This document shows, piece by piece, positions 31,577 to 41,003 of a stretch of 64,000 nucleotides of DNA. This DNA comes from Sphingomonas xanthus. Its GTDB lineage: Bacteria; Pseudomonadota; Alphaproteobacteria; Sphingomonadales; Sphingomonadaceae. Location: the NCBI RefSeq assembly GCF_007998985.1, contig NZ_CP041659.1, forward strand, positions 1,920,001 to 1,984,000, given 5' to 3'. Every line of letters starts with the position of its first letter. Positions within the stretch are counted from its first letter, which is position 1. The notes below the pieces were generated by a model. That model was not told where the DNA came from, made no database searches, and worked only from the letters and a program-made list of their open reading frames with translations. The translations under genes and the position numbers were made by a program.

Positions 31577-34500
31577 TGAGCGAGGCGGTCGCCCTGCCTC
31601 GGGACGATGACTTGCCCCACCCGGTCCGGCGCCATTGGGGCAGGCGGCTATTGTCCGAACTGGGCCTGCTCCTGCTGGTGTTGCTGGGGCTTGCGGTTGC
31701 GGGGCTAGTACTGCTCGATACCGCGCCTGGCCATCGCTTCATTGTCGATCGTATCGCGCAGGTCGAGACGGCAACCGGACTGCGCTTCCGTGTCGCCCGG
31801 ATCGAAGGGTCGATCTACGGCAAGGCCCGGTTAAGGGGTGTCGCGGTCAGCGATCCGCAAGGCGTATTCCTGCGCAGCCCAGAAATCATCGTCGATTGGG
31901 CTCCGGGCGCTTGGCTCTACAACAGCCTGCACATCGACCGGCTCGAAGCGAAGCTGGTCCGCATCGACCGGCTCCCCAAGCTACGGCCAGGTCGTGGCGG
32001 CCCGATTCTCCCCGGCTTCGACATCCATATCGGCCAGCTGAAGATCGACCGGCTGGAGCTGGCCAAGGGCGTTACCGGAACCGCCCGGACCGGCAGCCTT
32101 GGCGGCGAAGCCGACATTCGCGCCGGCAGAGCGATGGTCGGGCTGCAACTCTCGATGCTCGACGGCGACCGGCTGGCGGCCAGACTGGATGCCGAGCCTG
32201 ACCGGGACCGTTTCGACCTCGACGTGCGCGCCATTGCCCCCGCCGACGGCTTGCTGCCGACGCTGGTCGGGCTGAACCGGCCGATCGACCTGACCATTGG
32301 CGGTGATGGCAGCTGGGCTCGCTGGCGCGGCGCGGCGCGGCTCCAGATCTCGCGGCGAACCGCGGCCAACCTTGCGCTTGCGGCAGACAGCGGACGTTAC
32401 CGGCTGTCCGGGCAGATCGCCCCGGCACCCTATCTTGGCGGGAGCCTCCGCCGGCTGACCGCGCCAGTGGTGCGCGTCAATGGTATGGCGACATTCAAGG
32501 CCCAGCGCCTCGACGGGTCGCTAACGCTCGCCTCGCCGGCCCTGCGCGGGGTGGTGCGGGGCGCGGTCGACCTTGCCGGACGCAAATATGACAAGGTACG
32601 GCTGGGCATCGACCTGCTCCGACCGGCTGCGCTGTTTTCGACGATGAGCGGCCGCGAAGTGCGGATGGTCTGGACGCTCGACGGTCCGATGGAACGGGCC
32701 GACTACGCCTACCGACTGAGCAGCCCTCAAGTCGCGTTCGACAATATCGGCTTCATCAACGTCCGCGCCGAAGGGCGCGGGGAATTGAGCCCCTGGCCGA
32801 TGCGCGTGCCGCTGCTGCTCCAGGCGCGGGCGATCACCGGTGTGGGCGATGTCGCTGGCGGCATCCTTGCCAACCTCAGCGTCAAGGGCATGCTGTCGAT
32901 CACGCCGCAGATGGTCCGGGGCGAGAAGCTGGCACTTCGCAGCGACCGGCTGGATGGCATCATGTCGTTGCTGATCGACCTTCGCACTGGCCGGTTCGAC
33001 GTGGCCCTGTCCGGCGGGCTGAAACGTTATCTGATCCCCGGACTTGGCATTGTCGACGTTCAGACCAGGCTCCAGGTCGTGCCCGGGCCGGGCGGCAAGG
33101 GATCGCGGATCGTCGGCAAGGCCGAGGCGCAGGTGCGGCGGCTCGACAATAGTTTCTTTCGCTCGCTGACCGGCGGGCTGCCGAGGCTGACCACCGATCT
33201 CGAACGGCGCGAGGACGGGATCCTTCGGCTGACCAATCTGCAATTATACTCGCCCAAGTTGCGCCTGTCGGGGCAGGGGATCCGGCGCAAGGATGGGACA
33301 TTCCTGATCGAGGCCAGCGGCCGGCAGGCGGATTATGGCCCGCTTCGCCTGCGCCTCGATGGACCGATCGAACGACCCGCGGTCGAGCTGTTCCTTGAAC
33401 GGCCCAATGAGGCTTTGGGCATTCGCGACATGCGGCTCAACTTGGTCCCGGTCCCGGTTGGGTTCGATTATCGGGCTAGTGGCGAATCGCGGCTGGGTCC
33501 CTTCACCTCGAACGGCCAGATATTACTTCCGAAGGCGGGGCCGGCAACGATCGCCATCGCCGTACTCGATGTCGCGGGAAGCACCGCGACTGGCAGCCTT
33601 AGGGCCGACCCCGGCGGCTTTGCCGGCCAGCTCCGGCTGGCGGGCAGCGGGCTCAGCGGCACTCTCGACTTTGCGCCGGTCAACGGGCGCCAGCGGATCG
33701 AGGCGCATCTCGCTGCTGCCGGGCTGACCATGTCCGGGCCGCCGGCGCTCAGCGTTCAGAACGGGCGGATCGACGGGACTATCCTGTTCGGGGAAGGCGG
33801 GATCACCATCGACGGATCGATGACTGCTCGCGGGATCGAAGCCAGCGGCATTTCGCTTGCACGGGTCACTGCCAACGCCCGGCTGGTCAATGGCGCGGGA
33901 CAGGTTCGCGCGGCACTGTCGGGATCGCGCAGCGGCGCATTCCAGTTCGTCACAGTCGCAGATGTCGAGGCCGATCGGATCAGCCTGACCGGCCGCGGGC
34001 AATTGGACCGCCAGCCATTGACGCTGGCCGGTCCGGCGGTGCTGACCCGGGTCGCTGGCGGATGGGAGCTTGCGCCCACGCGAATCCGCTACGCGGGCGG
34101 GCAGGGGACCCTCTCCGGCCGAACCGGCGACAGGCCGTTCTTGCGCGCCGATATTGCGGCAATGCCGCTGCGGCTGCTCAACCTTGTCTGGCCCCGCGTC
34201 GGCCTGGGCGGCAAGGCGAGCGGACGGGTGGAATATCGCTGGGACGGCAAGCCTTCGGGAAGCGCAAATCTCAGAGTGCGCGGGCTGACTCGCGCGGGGC
34301 TGGTGTTGGCCTCCAAGCCAATCGACCTTGGGGTCAACGCGGTGTTGGCCGACGGCAAGGCCGCGCTGCGCGCGGTCGCGGTGAGCGATGGCAAGACCAT
34401 CGGTCGGGCGCAGGCACGGTTCGCCCCGATCGGGCGCGGTCCGATCGTCGCCGAATTGATGAACGCGCCGATGCTTCTCCAGCTTCGCTACGCCGGGCCC

Positions 34501-35745
34501 GCAGACACGCTGTGGCGATTGTCGGGCGTTGAAGTGTTCGATGTGAGTGGCCCGATCGCCATCGGCGCGGACATCGACGGCCGGCTGGTCGATCCGAACA
34601 TCAAGGGGTCGCTTCGCGCCAATGGCGCGAGGCTGGAAAGCGCGGTTACGGGCACGGTGATCGAAGCAATCAACGCCCAAGGCCGTTTCAACGATTCCCG
34701 GCTGGTCCTTTCGGGGATCAGCGGGACTACGCCAGGCGGCGGCACGATCAGCGGCAGCGGGACGGTGAATTTCTCCGGCGGGCGTACCGGCCTTGAGCTG
34801 AACTTCGACGCGAAGCGCGCCCGGCTGCTCCAGCGCGATGACATCGCCGCGACGGTCACCGGGCCGCTGTCGGTTCGTTCGACGGGCGTGGGCGGGACGA
34901 TCAGCGGTAAGCTGCGGCTCGACAGCGGGCGGTTCACGCTGGGACAGGCCAGCGCGGCAGCGTCCGTGCCGCAGCTCCAGGCGCGCCACGTCGGGCGCGA
35001 TCCCGCCGAGGTCATCGAAGTCGCGGAGCTTCGGCCCTGGCGCCTCGACCTCGACGTCGAGGGAGGCGACCTGACTGTGCGCGGCCTCGGCATCGACAGT
35101 CGCTGGGCAACCGACCTGCAGATTGGCGGAAGCGTCGACTCCCCGCGTCTTACCGGGCGAGCAGACCTCGTGCGCGGCGAATTCGAGTTTGCCGGGCGCA
35201 ACTTCCGGCTTCAGCAGGGCATCATTCGATTCCGCGGGGAAAGCCCGCCCGACCCGCTGCTTGATATCCGTGCCGAGGCGCAGGTGCAGGGACTCGACGC
35301 CAGCGTCATCGTCGGCGGCACCGGCCTTAAGCCCGAAATCCGCTTTGCCAGCGTGCCGCAGCTGCCGCAGGACGAATTGCTTTCGCGCCTCCTATTTGGG
35401 ACTTCGATTACCAACCTGTCGGCGCCCGAAGCGCTTCAGCTCGCCTCGGCAGTGGCTGCGCTACAGTCGGGATCGGGCGGGCTGGACCCCATCAACTCGA
35501 TCCGCCGCGCCGTCGGGCTTGACCGGTTGCGGATCGTGCCCGCCGATATTGCAACCGGTCAGAAGACGGCCATTTCCGCCGGCAAATATCTGACCCGCAA
35601 GCTGTTCGTCGAGGTGATCACCGACGGGCAGGGCTATTCGGCAACGCGCGTCGAATATCAGGTAACCCGCTGGCTATCGCTGCTGTCGTCGATCTCTACG
35701 ATCGGTAGAACCAGCGCCAACGTCCGCGTATCGAAGGATTATTGA
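31576..35745 (+). CDS. tamB: TamB-like translocation and assembly module (DUF490)
   Basis: At 1389 residues this is the longest protein in the window. It has a single N-terminal membrane helix (LLLLVLLGLAVAGLVLL, about 35-55), then a long periplasmic beta-rich body made of repeated short strands, typical of the AsmA/TamB-like bridge proteins with a hydrophobic groove. The C-terminal DUF490/TamB domain (about 1080-1389) includes RADLVRGEFEFAGRNFRLQQ, IRFRGESPPDPLLDIRAEA and the end VEYQVTRWLSLLSSI. The ATG overlaps the tamA stop (TGATG), giving tight coupling. A role in lipid movement between membranes is current thinking for the family. Confidence 0.92.
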   Translation: MSEAVALPRDDDLPHPVRRHWGRRLLSELGLLLLVLLGLAVAGLVLLDTAPGHRFIVDRIAQVETATGLRFRVARIEGSIYGKARLRGVAVSDPQGVFLRSPEIIVDWAPGAWLYNSLHIDRLEAKLVRIDRLPKLRPGRGGPILPGFDIHIGQLKIDRLELAKGVTGTARTGSLGGEADIRAGRAMVGLQLSMLDGDRLAARLDAEPDRDRFDLDVRAIAPADGLLPTLVGLNRPIDLTIGGDGSWARWRGAARLQISRRTAANLALAADSGRYRLSGQIAPAPYLGGSLRRLTAPVVRVNGMATFKAQRLDGSLTLASPALRGVVRGAVDLAGRKYDKVRLGIDLLRPAALFSTMSGREVRMVWTLDGPMERADYAYRLSSPQVAFDNIGFINVRAEGRGELSPWPMRVPLLLQARAITGVGDVAGGILANLSVKGMLSITPQMVRGEKLALRSDRLDGIMSLLIDLRTGRFDVALSGGLKRYLIPGLGIVDVQTRLQVVPGPGGKGSRIVGKAEAQVRRLDNSFFRSLTGGLPRLTTDLERREDGILRLTNLQLYSPKLRLSGQGIRRKDGTFLIEASGRQADYGPLRLRLDGPIERPAVELFLERPNEALGIRDMRLNLVPVPVGFDYRASGESRLGPFTSNGQILLPKAGPATIAIAVLDVAGSTATGSLRADPGGFAGQLRLAGSGLSGTLDFAPVNGRQRIEAHLAAAGLTMSGPPALSVQNGRIDGTILFGEGGITIDGSMTARGIEASGISLARVTANARLVNGAGQVRAALSGSRSGAFQFVTVADVEADRISLTGRGQLDRQPLTLAGPAVLTRVAGGWELAPTRIRYAGGQGTLSGRTGDRPFLRADIAAMPLRLLNLVWPRVGLGGKASGRVEYRWDGKPSGSANLRVRGLTRAGLVLASKPIDLGVNAVLADGKAALRAVAVSDGKTIGRAQARFAPIGRGPIVAELMNAPMLLQLRYAGPADTLWRLSGVEVFDVSGPIAIGADIDGRLVDPNIKGSLRANGARLESAVTGTVIEAINAQGRFNDSRLVLSGISGTTPGGGTISGSGTVNFSGGRTGLELNFDAKRARLLQRDDIAATVTGPLSVRSTGVGGTISGKLRLDSGRFTLGQASAAASVPQLQARHVGRDPAEVIEVAELRPWRLDLDVEGGDLTVRGLGIDSRWATDLQIGGSVDSPRLTGRADLVRGEFEFAGRNFRLQQGIIRFRGESPPDPLLDIRAEAQVQGLDASVIVGGTGLKPEIRFASVPQLPQDELLSRLLFGTSITNLSAPEALQLASAVAALQSGSGGLDPINSIRRAVGLDRLRIVPADIATGQKTAISAGKYLTRKLFVEVITDGQGYSATRVEYQVTRWLSLLSSISTIGRTSANVRVSKDY

Positions 35746-35811
35746 GCGCCGCGATGTGCCGTGCAACAAGCTGCCGCAGATCCGCTGGACCGGCGGGAGA
35801 AGGGGGCGGGA

Positions 35812-37302
35812 ATGGAAACGGGTGTAGTCGTATCGCTGGCGGCATATTTCATCGGCATGCTGGCGATCGGCCTTTATGCATGGCGCCGGTCGACCGACGA
35901 CATCAACGGCTATCTGCTCGGCGGGCGCAGCCTGCCGCCTGCGGTCGCGGCCTTGTCGGCCGGTGCCTCGGACATGAGTGGCTGGCTGCTTCTCGGCCTT
36001 CCCGGCGCTGCCTTTGTGGCGGGGCTGAGCGCGACCTGGATCGGGATCGGCCTGATCATCGGCGCGTTCCTCAACTATCTGATCGTCGCGCCCCGGCTAC
36101 GCGTGCATACCGAAAAGACCGGGGATGCCATCACCATCCCCGATTTCTTCGAGAAGAGGTTCGAAGACAGCAGCCACGCCCTGCGCATCATATCCTCGAT
36201 CGTGATCATCATCTTCTTCACCCTCTACACCTCCTCGGGCCTGGTTGCCGGCGGGAAACTGTTCGAAACCGCCTTTGGTGCCGATTATTCAGCAGGCCTT
36301 TGGATCACCGCGGGCGTGGTGGTCGCCTATACGATGATCGGCGGCTTTCTAGCGGTCAGCCTGACCGACTTCGTGCAGGGCGTGATTATGTTCGTCGCGC
36401 TGGTGCTGGTGCCGCTGGTGGCATTGGCCGATCTTGGCGGCGGGGTCGGGGCGGACCTTGCCCGGGTCAATCCGGATGCGCTCGACGTCTTCGCGGGCAT
36501 GACCGCGATCGGAATCATATCCTCGATGGCGTGGGGCCTCGGATATTTTGGGCAGCCGCACATCATCGTCCGGTTCATGGCGGTCCGATCGATCGGCGAT
36601 GTGCCGGCAATGCGCAAGATCGGCATGAGCTGGATGATCGTCGCCCTTGTCGGCTCAGTAGCGACGGGTTTCGTCGGCCTGGCCTATGCGACGCGCAACG
36701 GGATCACGGTCGACGACCCGGAGACCATTTTCATCCTGTTGTCGCAGCTGTTGTTCCATCCGCTGATCACCGGATTCCTGCTGGCGGCGCTATTGGCGGC
36801 GATCATGAGCACCATCTCCTCTCAGCTGCTCGTCTCATCGTCTTCGCTCACCGAAGATTTCTATCGCATCTACCTTCGCCGCGGCGCCAGCCAGCGTGAA
36901 TTGGTGACTGTCGGCCGCGCATCGGTCGTCGCGGTTGCGCTGGTCGCCATCTGGCTTGCCTATCATCCCGACAGCAATATCCTCGGCCTGGTCGCCAATG
37001 CCTGGGCAGGGTTCGGCGCGGCGTTCGGGCCAATCGTCATCCTTGCGCTGACCTGGAAGCGGTTGACCCGCAACGGCGCGCTGGCGGGCATGATCGCGGG
37101 GACCGCGACGGTGCTGTTTTGGATCTATGCTCCAGTGCTGGCTGAGGGGGAAGCGCTGAGCTCGCTGATCTATGAAATCGTGCCCGGCTTTATCGTTTGC
37201 GCAGCGACGGCCGTACTCGTCAGCCTGGCCGACCGCGAGCCCCCGGAAACCATCCTTCGCACCTTCGAAGAAGCCGAGAAGGTTCTGCGCGAGCAGCGTT
37301 GA
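35812..37302 (+). CDS. putP: Sodium/proline symporter (SSS family)
   Basis: A 496-residue sodium:solute symporter of the PutP branch with about 13 helices. SAGASDMSGWLLLGLPGA is the sodium-binding TM2 signature of PutP. GYFGQPHIIVRFMA and ISSQLLVSSSSLTEDFYR match the proline-transporter group. Imports proline with sodium for carbon, nitrogen or osmoprotection. The start at 35812 has GGGGGCGGGA just upstream and gives a standard first helix (VVSLAAYFIGMLAIGLYAWR); the earlier in-frame GTG at 35761 is less likely. No putA is nearby. It is 66 bases downstream of tamB, probably a separate unit. Confidence 0.92.
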   Translation: METGVVVSLAAYFIGMLAIGLYAWRRSTDDINGYLLGGRSLPPAVAALSAGASDMSGWLLLGLPGAAFVAGLSATWIGIGLIIGAFLNYLIVAPRLRVHTEKTGDAITIPDFFEKRFEDSSHALRIISSIVIIIFFTLYTSSGLVAGGKLFETAFGADYSAGLWITAGVVVAYTMIGGFLAVSLTDFVQGVIMFVALVLVPLVALADLGGGVGADLARVNPDALDVFAGMTAIGIISSMAWGLGYFGQPHIIVRFMAVRSIGDVPAMRKIGMSWMIVALVGSVATGFVGLAYATRNGITVDDPETIFILLSQLLFHPLITGFLLAALLAAIMSTISSQLLVSSSSLTEDFYRIYLRRGASQRELVTVGRASVVAVALVAIWLAYHPDSNILGLVANAWAGFGAAFGPIVILALTWKRLTRNGALAGMIAGTATVLFWIYAPVLAEGEALSSLIYEIVPGFIVCAATAVLVSLADREPPETILRTFEEAEKVLREQR

Positions 37303-37305
37303 ACG

Positions 37306-38241
37306 TCAGCGCTTCAGATAGCCCTCAAGGTCGGTCCTCAGTTCGTCGAGCGACTGGCGATTCCAGCCTTCGGCCCAAGGATTGTCCTGGTCGGCATAGA
37401 CGCTTCCGGGACCCGGCCTGGTCATCAGGGACGGGGCGACCGTAGGCTTCGACTTGCCAAGCAGCTTGAGGTCGAATGGCACTTTGAACGCCAGGCCGGC
37501 CTTGTCGCTGCAGTTCCAGCTGACGGTGGCGAAATGCTGTCCACCCTCGTCGAGGTCGAGGTAGACTTCGGCGCCGACCGGATAGCTGATCGGAGCTTCG
37601 ATCAATGCACCATGCTCCGAGATGTTGCGCAGCCGCACCTTCTCGCATTCATGATTGTAAAAGACCTTGCCGAGCCAGACCAACGGATGGCGGCGCTCGC
37701 CTCGGCGACTGTTAATGACGCTGTCGTCCTCGGCATCGATGGACTCGGCGGAAGACCCGGTATGGACCGGCTCATGTTGCGTGATGATGTTGGCCCCAGG
37801 AAAACTCCGGCGGATTGTGTCGAGCAGAAGCGAGTCGCGCGTTTCGACATCGCACTCGATGGTGGTCTCGTGCGCGAATTCGAGGCCGACGCGGTCGTCG
37901 CGCAGCCACCGCACCGCGCACTGGATCGCCTGGCCATCGCCGAGCACAAGGTCGAGCCGGTCCCAAAGCCGCGGGCGGCAGTCGGTGCGGATCATTGCAC
38001 CGCCGCCCGACAGGTTGATCAGATCTGCGGGGTATTCCTCGCCATCAAAGCGGGCCTTGGCCCCTTCGCCGTTCAACCGATGGCGATCATCGTCGCGATG
38101 GTCGTGCAAACGACCTTCGCTGCGCGGAACTTCAACCGCCGATAGATCGTCGCCATCAAGGCCCCGTCCATGTTTTTCACGGAGCAGGGGGTCACGGGAC
38201 AAGCCCTGTCCCGACAGGACTGCCTTGCGAAAACTGTTCAT
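37306..38241 (-). CDS. Tandem PilZ domain protein
   Basis: 311 residues with two PilZ-like domains. The first (about 55-130) contains ADLINLSGGGAMIRTD (N-x-S-x-x-G), but its RxxxR part is weak. The second (about 180-265) has RRGERRHPLVWLG (RxxxR) and LRNISEHGALIEAP, so c-di-GMP binding is most likely there. A charged N-terminal region (KHGRGLDGDDLS) precedes and a flexible tail follows. The start at 38241 has GTGAGG 9 bases upstream; the longer frame to 38274 is not favoured. It is convergent with putP and lies just downstream of glnA on the same strand (98 bases). Confidence 0.8.
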   Translation of the reverse strand: MNSFRKAVLSGQGLSRDPLLREKHGRGLDGDDLSAVEVPRSEGRLHDHRDDDRHRLNGEGAKARFDGEEYPADLINLSGGGAMIRTDCRPRLWDRLDLVLGDGQAIQCAVRWLRDDRVGLEFAHETTIECDVETRDSLLLDTIRRSFPGANIITQHEPVHTGSSAESIDAEDDSVINSRRGERRHPLVWLGKVFYNHECEKVRLRNISEHGALIEAPISYPVGAEVYLDLDEGGQHFATVSWNCSDKAGLAFKVPFDLKLLGKSKPTVAPSLMTRPGPGSVYADQDNPWAEGWNRQSLDELRTDLEGYLKR

Positions 38242-38289
38242 GGATAAAACCTCACACCCCATAGCGCGAAGCACTATGATGGGTGAGAA

Positions 38290-38323
38290 GTTACCATTGG
38301 GTAACCAGCAGCCTTTGAAAGGC
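38290..38323 (-). terminator. Hairpin cluster downstream of glnA
   Basis: GTTACC-ATTG-GGTAAC (38290-38305) and GCCTTT-G-AAAGGC (38311-38323) are two perfect short hairpins just after the glnA stop on the minus strand. There is no long U-tract. They could end the glnA message or protect its 3' end from exonucleases, and they separate it from the tandem PilZ gene. Confidence 0.45.
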
Positions 38324-38339
38324 GCTCAACCCATTGGGA

Positions 38340-39752
38340 TCAAGCGCTGTAATACATGTCGAATTCGACCGGCGAGGGCGTGGTTTCCCAGCGCATCACT
38401 TCTTCCCACTTGAGGTCGATATAGGCGTCGATCTGGTCTTCGCTGAACACGTCGCCCCGGGTCAAAAAGTCGCGGTCGGCGGAAAGAGCAACCAGCGCTT
38501 CGCGAAGGGAGCCGCAGACCGTCGGCACATTGACCAGTTCCGCTGGCGGCAGGTCGTAGAGATTCTTATCCATCGCTTCACCCGGATGGATGCGGTTCTG
38601 GATGCCGTCGAGGCCGGCCATCAGCAGGGCAGCATAGGCGAGATAGGGATTGGCCATGGCATCGGGGAAGCGGAATTCGACCCGCTTGGCCTTCTCGCCG
38701 GTGCCATAGGGAATTCGGCACGACGCCGAACGATTGCGCGACGAATAGGCGAGCAGCACCGGCGCTTCGAAACCGGGAACGAGCCGCTTGTAGCTGTTGG
38801 TGGTCGGGTTGGTGAACGCATTGAGCGCGCGGGCATGCTTTATCACCCCGCCGATGAAATAAAGCGCGGTTTCCGACAGTCCGGCATAGCCATTGCCGGC
38901 AAAAAGCGGCTTGCCGCCCTTCCAGATCGACATGTGGGTATGCATGCCGCTGCCATTATCCTTGGCGATCGGCTTGGGCATGAAGGTCGCGGTCTTGCCA
39001 TAGGCCTGGGCAACCATGTGCACGACATATTTATAGACCTGCATCCGGTCGGCGGTTTCGACCAGTTTGCCGTAGGTGACCCCAAGCTCATGCTGGGCGG
39101 GGGCGACCTCATGGTGATGCTTGTCGCAGGGCAGGCCCATCTCGATCATCGTCGAAACCATCTCGCCGCGGATGTCGACGGCACTGTCGACGGGCGCGAC
39201 GGGGAAATAGCCGCCCTTGGCGCGGGGCCGGTGGGCAAGGTTGCCGCCTTCATATTCGCGGCCCGAATTGCCCGGCAGCTCGACATCGTCGAGTTTGAAG
39301 AAGCTGCTGTTGTAGCCGTCCTCGAAGCGGACGTCGTCGAACATGAAGAATTCCGCTTCTGGGCCGACGAAGACGGTATCGCCGATTCCGGTAGCCTTGA
39401 GATAGGCTTCGGCGCGGGTGGCGGTCGACCGCGGGTCGCGCGCATAAAGTTCGCCGGTCGAGGGTTCGACGATGTTGCACACCAGGATCAGCGTCGGCGT
39501 CGAAGTGAAGGGATCGACATAAACCGCATCGAGGTCCGGCATCAGGATCATGTCGCTCTCGTTGATCGCCTTCCAGCCGGCGATCGAGGAGCCATCGAAC
39601 ATGAACCCGTCGGTCAGCATGTCTTCGTCGATGACCGACGCGACCATGGTCAGGTGCTGCCACTTGCCCTTCGGATCGGTGAAACGCAGATCGACATATT
39701 CGATCTCATTTTCTTCGATATCTTTCAGGACTTTAGCTGCTGCGTTTGCCAT
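38340..39752 (-). CDS. glnA: Glutamine synthetase type I
   Basis: Makes glutamine from glutamate, ammonia and ATP; the main ammonium assimilation enzyme, working as a dodecamer. The 470 residues show the family motifs [18 protein letters not shown], the [12 protein letters not shown] loop, the latch [21 protein letters not shown] and [10 protein letters not shown]. The adenylylation tyrosine is Y399 in NLYDLPP, so activity can be switched by GlnE. In many proteobacteria glnB (PII) sits directly upstream; here it does not. A palindrome lies about 108-126 bases upstream of the start. Confidence 0.97.
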   Translation of the reverse strand: MANAAAKVLKDIEENEIEYVDLRFTDPKGKWQHLTMVASVIDEDMLTDGFMFDGSSIAGWKAINESDMILMPDLDAVYVDPFTSTPTLILVCNIVEPSTGELYARDPRSTATRAEAYLKATGIGDTVFVGPEAEFFMFDDVRFEDGYNSSFFKLDDVELPGNSGREYEGGNLAHRPRAKGGYFPVAPVDSAVDIRGEMVSTMIEMGLPCDKHHHEVAPAQHELGVTYGKLVETADRMQVYKYVVHMVAQAYGKTATFMPKPIAKDNGSGMHTHMSIWKGGKPLFAGNGYAGLSETALYFIGGVIKHARALNAFTNPTTNSYKRLVPGFEAPVLLAYSSRNRSASCRIPYGTGEKAKRVEFRFPDAMANPYLAYAALLMAGLDGIQNRIHPGEAMDKNLYDLPPAELVNVPTVCGSLREALVALSADRDFLTRGDVFSEDQIDAYIDLKWEEVMRWETTPSPVEFDMYYSA

Positions 39753-39860
39753 TATATCCCCGCTTGCGGAAGGAGAGAATCGTCACGGTCGAGGTGACCC
39801 TGCGCGTATGTCCAAGCTTTTTCAGCCTGACCCGTCCGAGTCACGACGCGGGTGAACTTT

Positions 39861-39878
39861 TCACGTCGGTCGACGTGA
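39861..39878. promoter_or_regulatory. 18-base perfect palindrome in the glnA upstream region
   Basis: TCACGTCGGTCGACGTGA is two perfect 8-base half-sites separated by GT. It overlaps the stop codon of the upstream regulator gene and lies 109-126 bases before the glnA start, on the same strand. It may be an operator for glnA or a hairpin at the end of the regulator message; no T-run follows on either strand. Confidence 0.4.
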
Positions 39879-40916
39879 GGTTCCCGCTCTTCCCGCAAGC
39901 GTTATCGCCGCGAAGGTGAAGGTGACGAACAGCATCGCCTCCAGGGCCGAAGTCGCGGTTCGGCTGACTGGTCCGAATCCGTCCTCCCCGAAGAGAGCAC
40001 CAAAGCGGTCGAGATCGAGCCGCGAGTTGGGAAAGCTGGCCGCAACCTGATCTAGGCTGCCGCCCAGCAATTGCCCTCCCGCCGAACCGATGATCGCCCC
40101 AGCGGCGAGGCCGATGATCGCCGCGACGGCGATGTCGCGGCTCGACGGCCCCGCGCGGCAGGAGCGGGCGTGAAGCCATACGGCCAAGCCGACAGCGGCA
40201 CCGAGCAGCGCTCCCTCCGACGCGCCTGTCATGTCGCGCGGCCCGCTGCCGAGTAGCAGGTTGAATGCGTCGAGGCCGAGTAGGCGCGCCGCGGCGCCGA
40301 CGATAAGGCCGCCGGTCGCACCGCCGATGACCGTCCAGCCGGGATGAAGCGACGGGACCGCGCGCGTTGCGGCAATACCCAGAGCGACCCCAGCACCGCC
40401 CAGGATGCCGATCGCAACGGTGAGGCTGACCAGCACCAGCAGGGTGGACATACCGGCACTGCCCTGGGGGGCCGGTTGGGCGGCCCAGGCCAGGCCGTAG
40501 ACCAGTCCGCCGGCAAGTCCGGCCAGCCCTCCGCCCAGGGTGCCGGCAAGAGCAGTAGACAGCGGAGTTTCGCTGGTCGGTGGCGCGGCAGGCGCAACTG
40601 CGGGATCGGTTGCGGCGATGAAACGGTAGCCATGTTTGGGAACGGTCTCGATAAAACGCGGCCGCGCGGCCTCGTCACCAAGCGCTCGCCGGAGGGACTT
40701 GATACACTGGGTCAGCGCCTCGTCGGTGACCGGGACTCCGTTCCATACTTCAGCCATGAACCGGTCCTTGGTGACCAGCTCGTCCGGGGCGCGCACCAGC
40801 AGCGCGAGGGCGTCGAAATAGCGTGCATTAAGGTCGACCGGCGCGCCGTCGTGCAGCAGGCGGCGATTAGGGATGTCGAGTTCGAAGCGGTCGAAACATA
40901 TGCGGTCGGCCGTCAT
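39861..40916 (-). CDS. Membrane-bound winged-helix transcriptional regulator (CadC/ToxR-like)
   Basis: The 351-residue protein joins an N-terminal OmpR/CadC-type DNA-binding domain (about 1-105: LNARYFDALALLVRAPDELV, EVWNGVPVTDEALTQCIKSL, FIETVPKHGYRF) to a polytopic C-terminal half. The latter has about six hydrophobic segments, such as ALAGTLGGGLAGLAGGLVYG, STLLVLVSLTVAIGILGGAG, AAIIGLAAGAIIGSAGGQLL and LEAMLFVTFTFAAITLAG. CadC and ToxR have one helix and a periplasmic sensor; here the sensing part seems to be within the membrane. It is divergent from a small membrane protein gene (88 bases apart), a likely target. No phosphoacceptor domain is present. Confidence 0.85.
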   Translation of the reverse strand: MTADRICFDRFELDIPNRRLLHDGAPVDLNARYFDALALLVRAPDELVTKDRFMAEVWNGVPVTDEALTQCIKSLRRALGDEAARPRFIETVPKHGYRFIAATDPAVAPAAPPTSETPLSTALAGTLGGGLAGLAGGLVYGLAWAAQPAPQGSAGMSTLLVLVSLTVAIGILGGAGVALGIAATRAVPSLHPGWTVIGGATGGLIVGAAARLLGLDAFNLLLGSGPRDMTGASEGALLGAAVGLAVWLHARSCRAGPSSRDIAVAAIIGLAAGAIIGSAGGQLLGGSLDQVAASFPNSRLDLDRFGALFGEDGFGPVSRTATSALEAMLFVTFTFAAITLAGRAGTSRRPT

Positions 40917-41003
40917 ATTTCAGCGATTCCTCAGGAGTTGCTCATGCCGTTCATCGCCGCTTGCGGCAGGAAGAAAGCCTCATTCATCAGGGAGGACAAT
41001 GCA

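Noticed and set aside
33523..34989. 488-codon open frame antisense to tamB
   Set aside because: No start signal, no recognisable motif; explained by base composition of tamB.
38334..39797. 487-codon open frame antisense to glnA
   Set aside because: glnA is clear on the other strand; composition of the antisense product is shadow-like.
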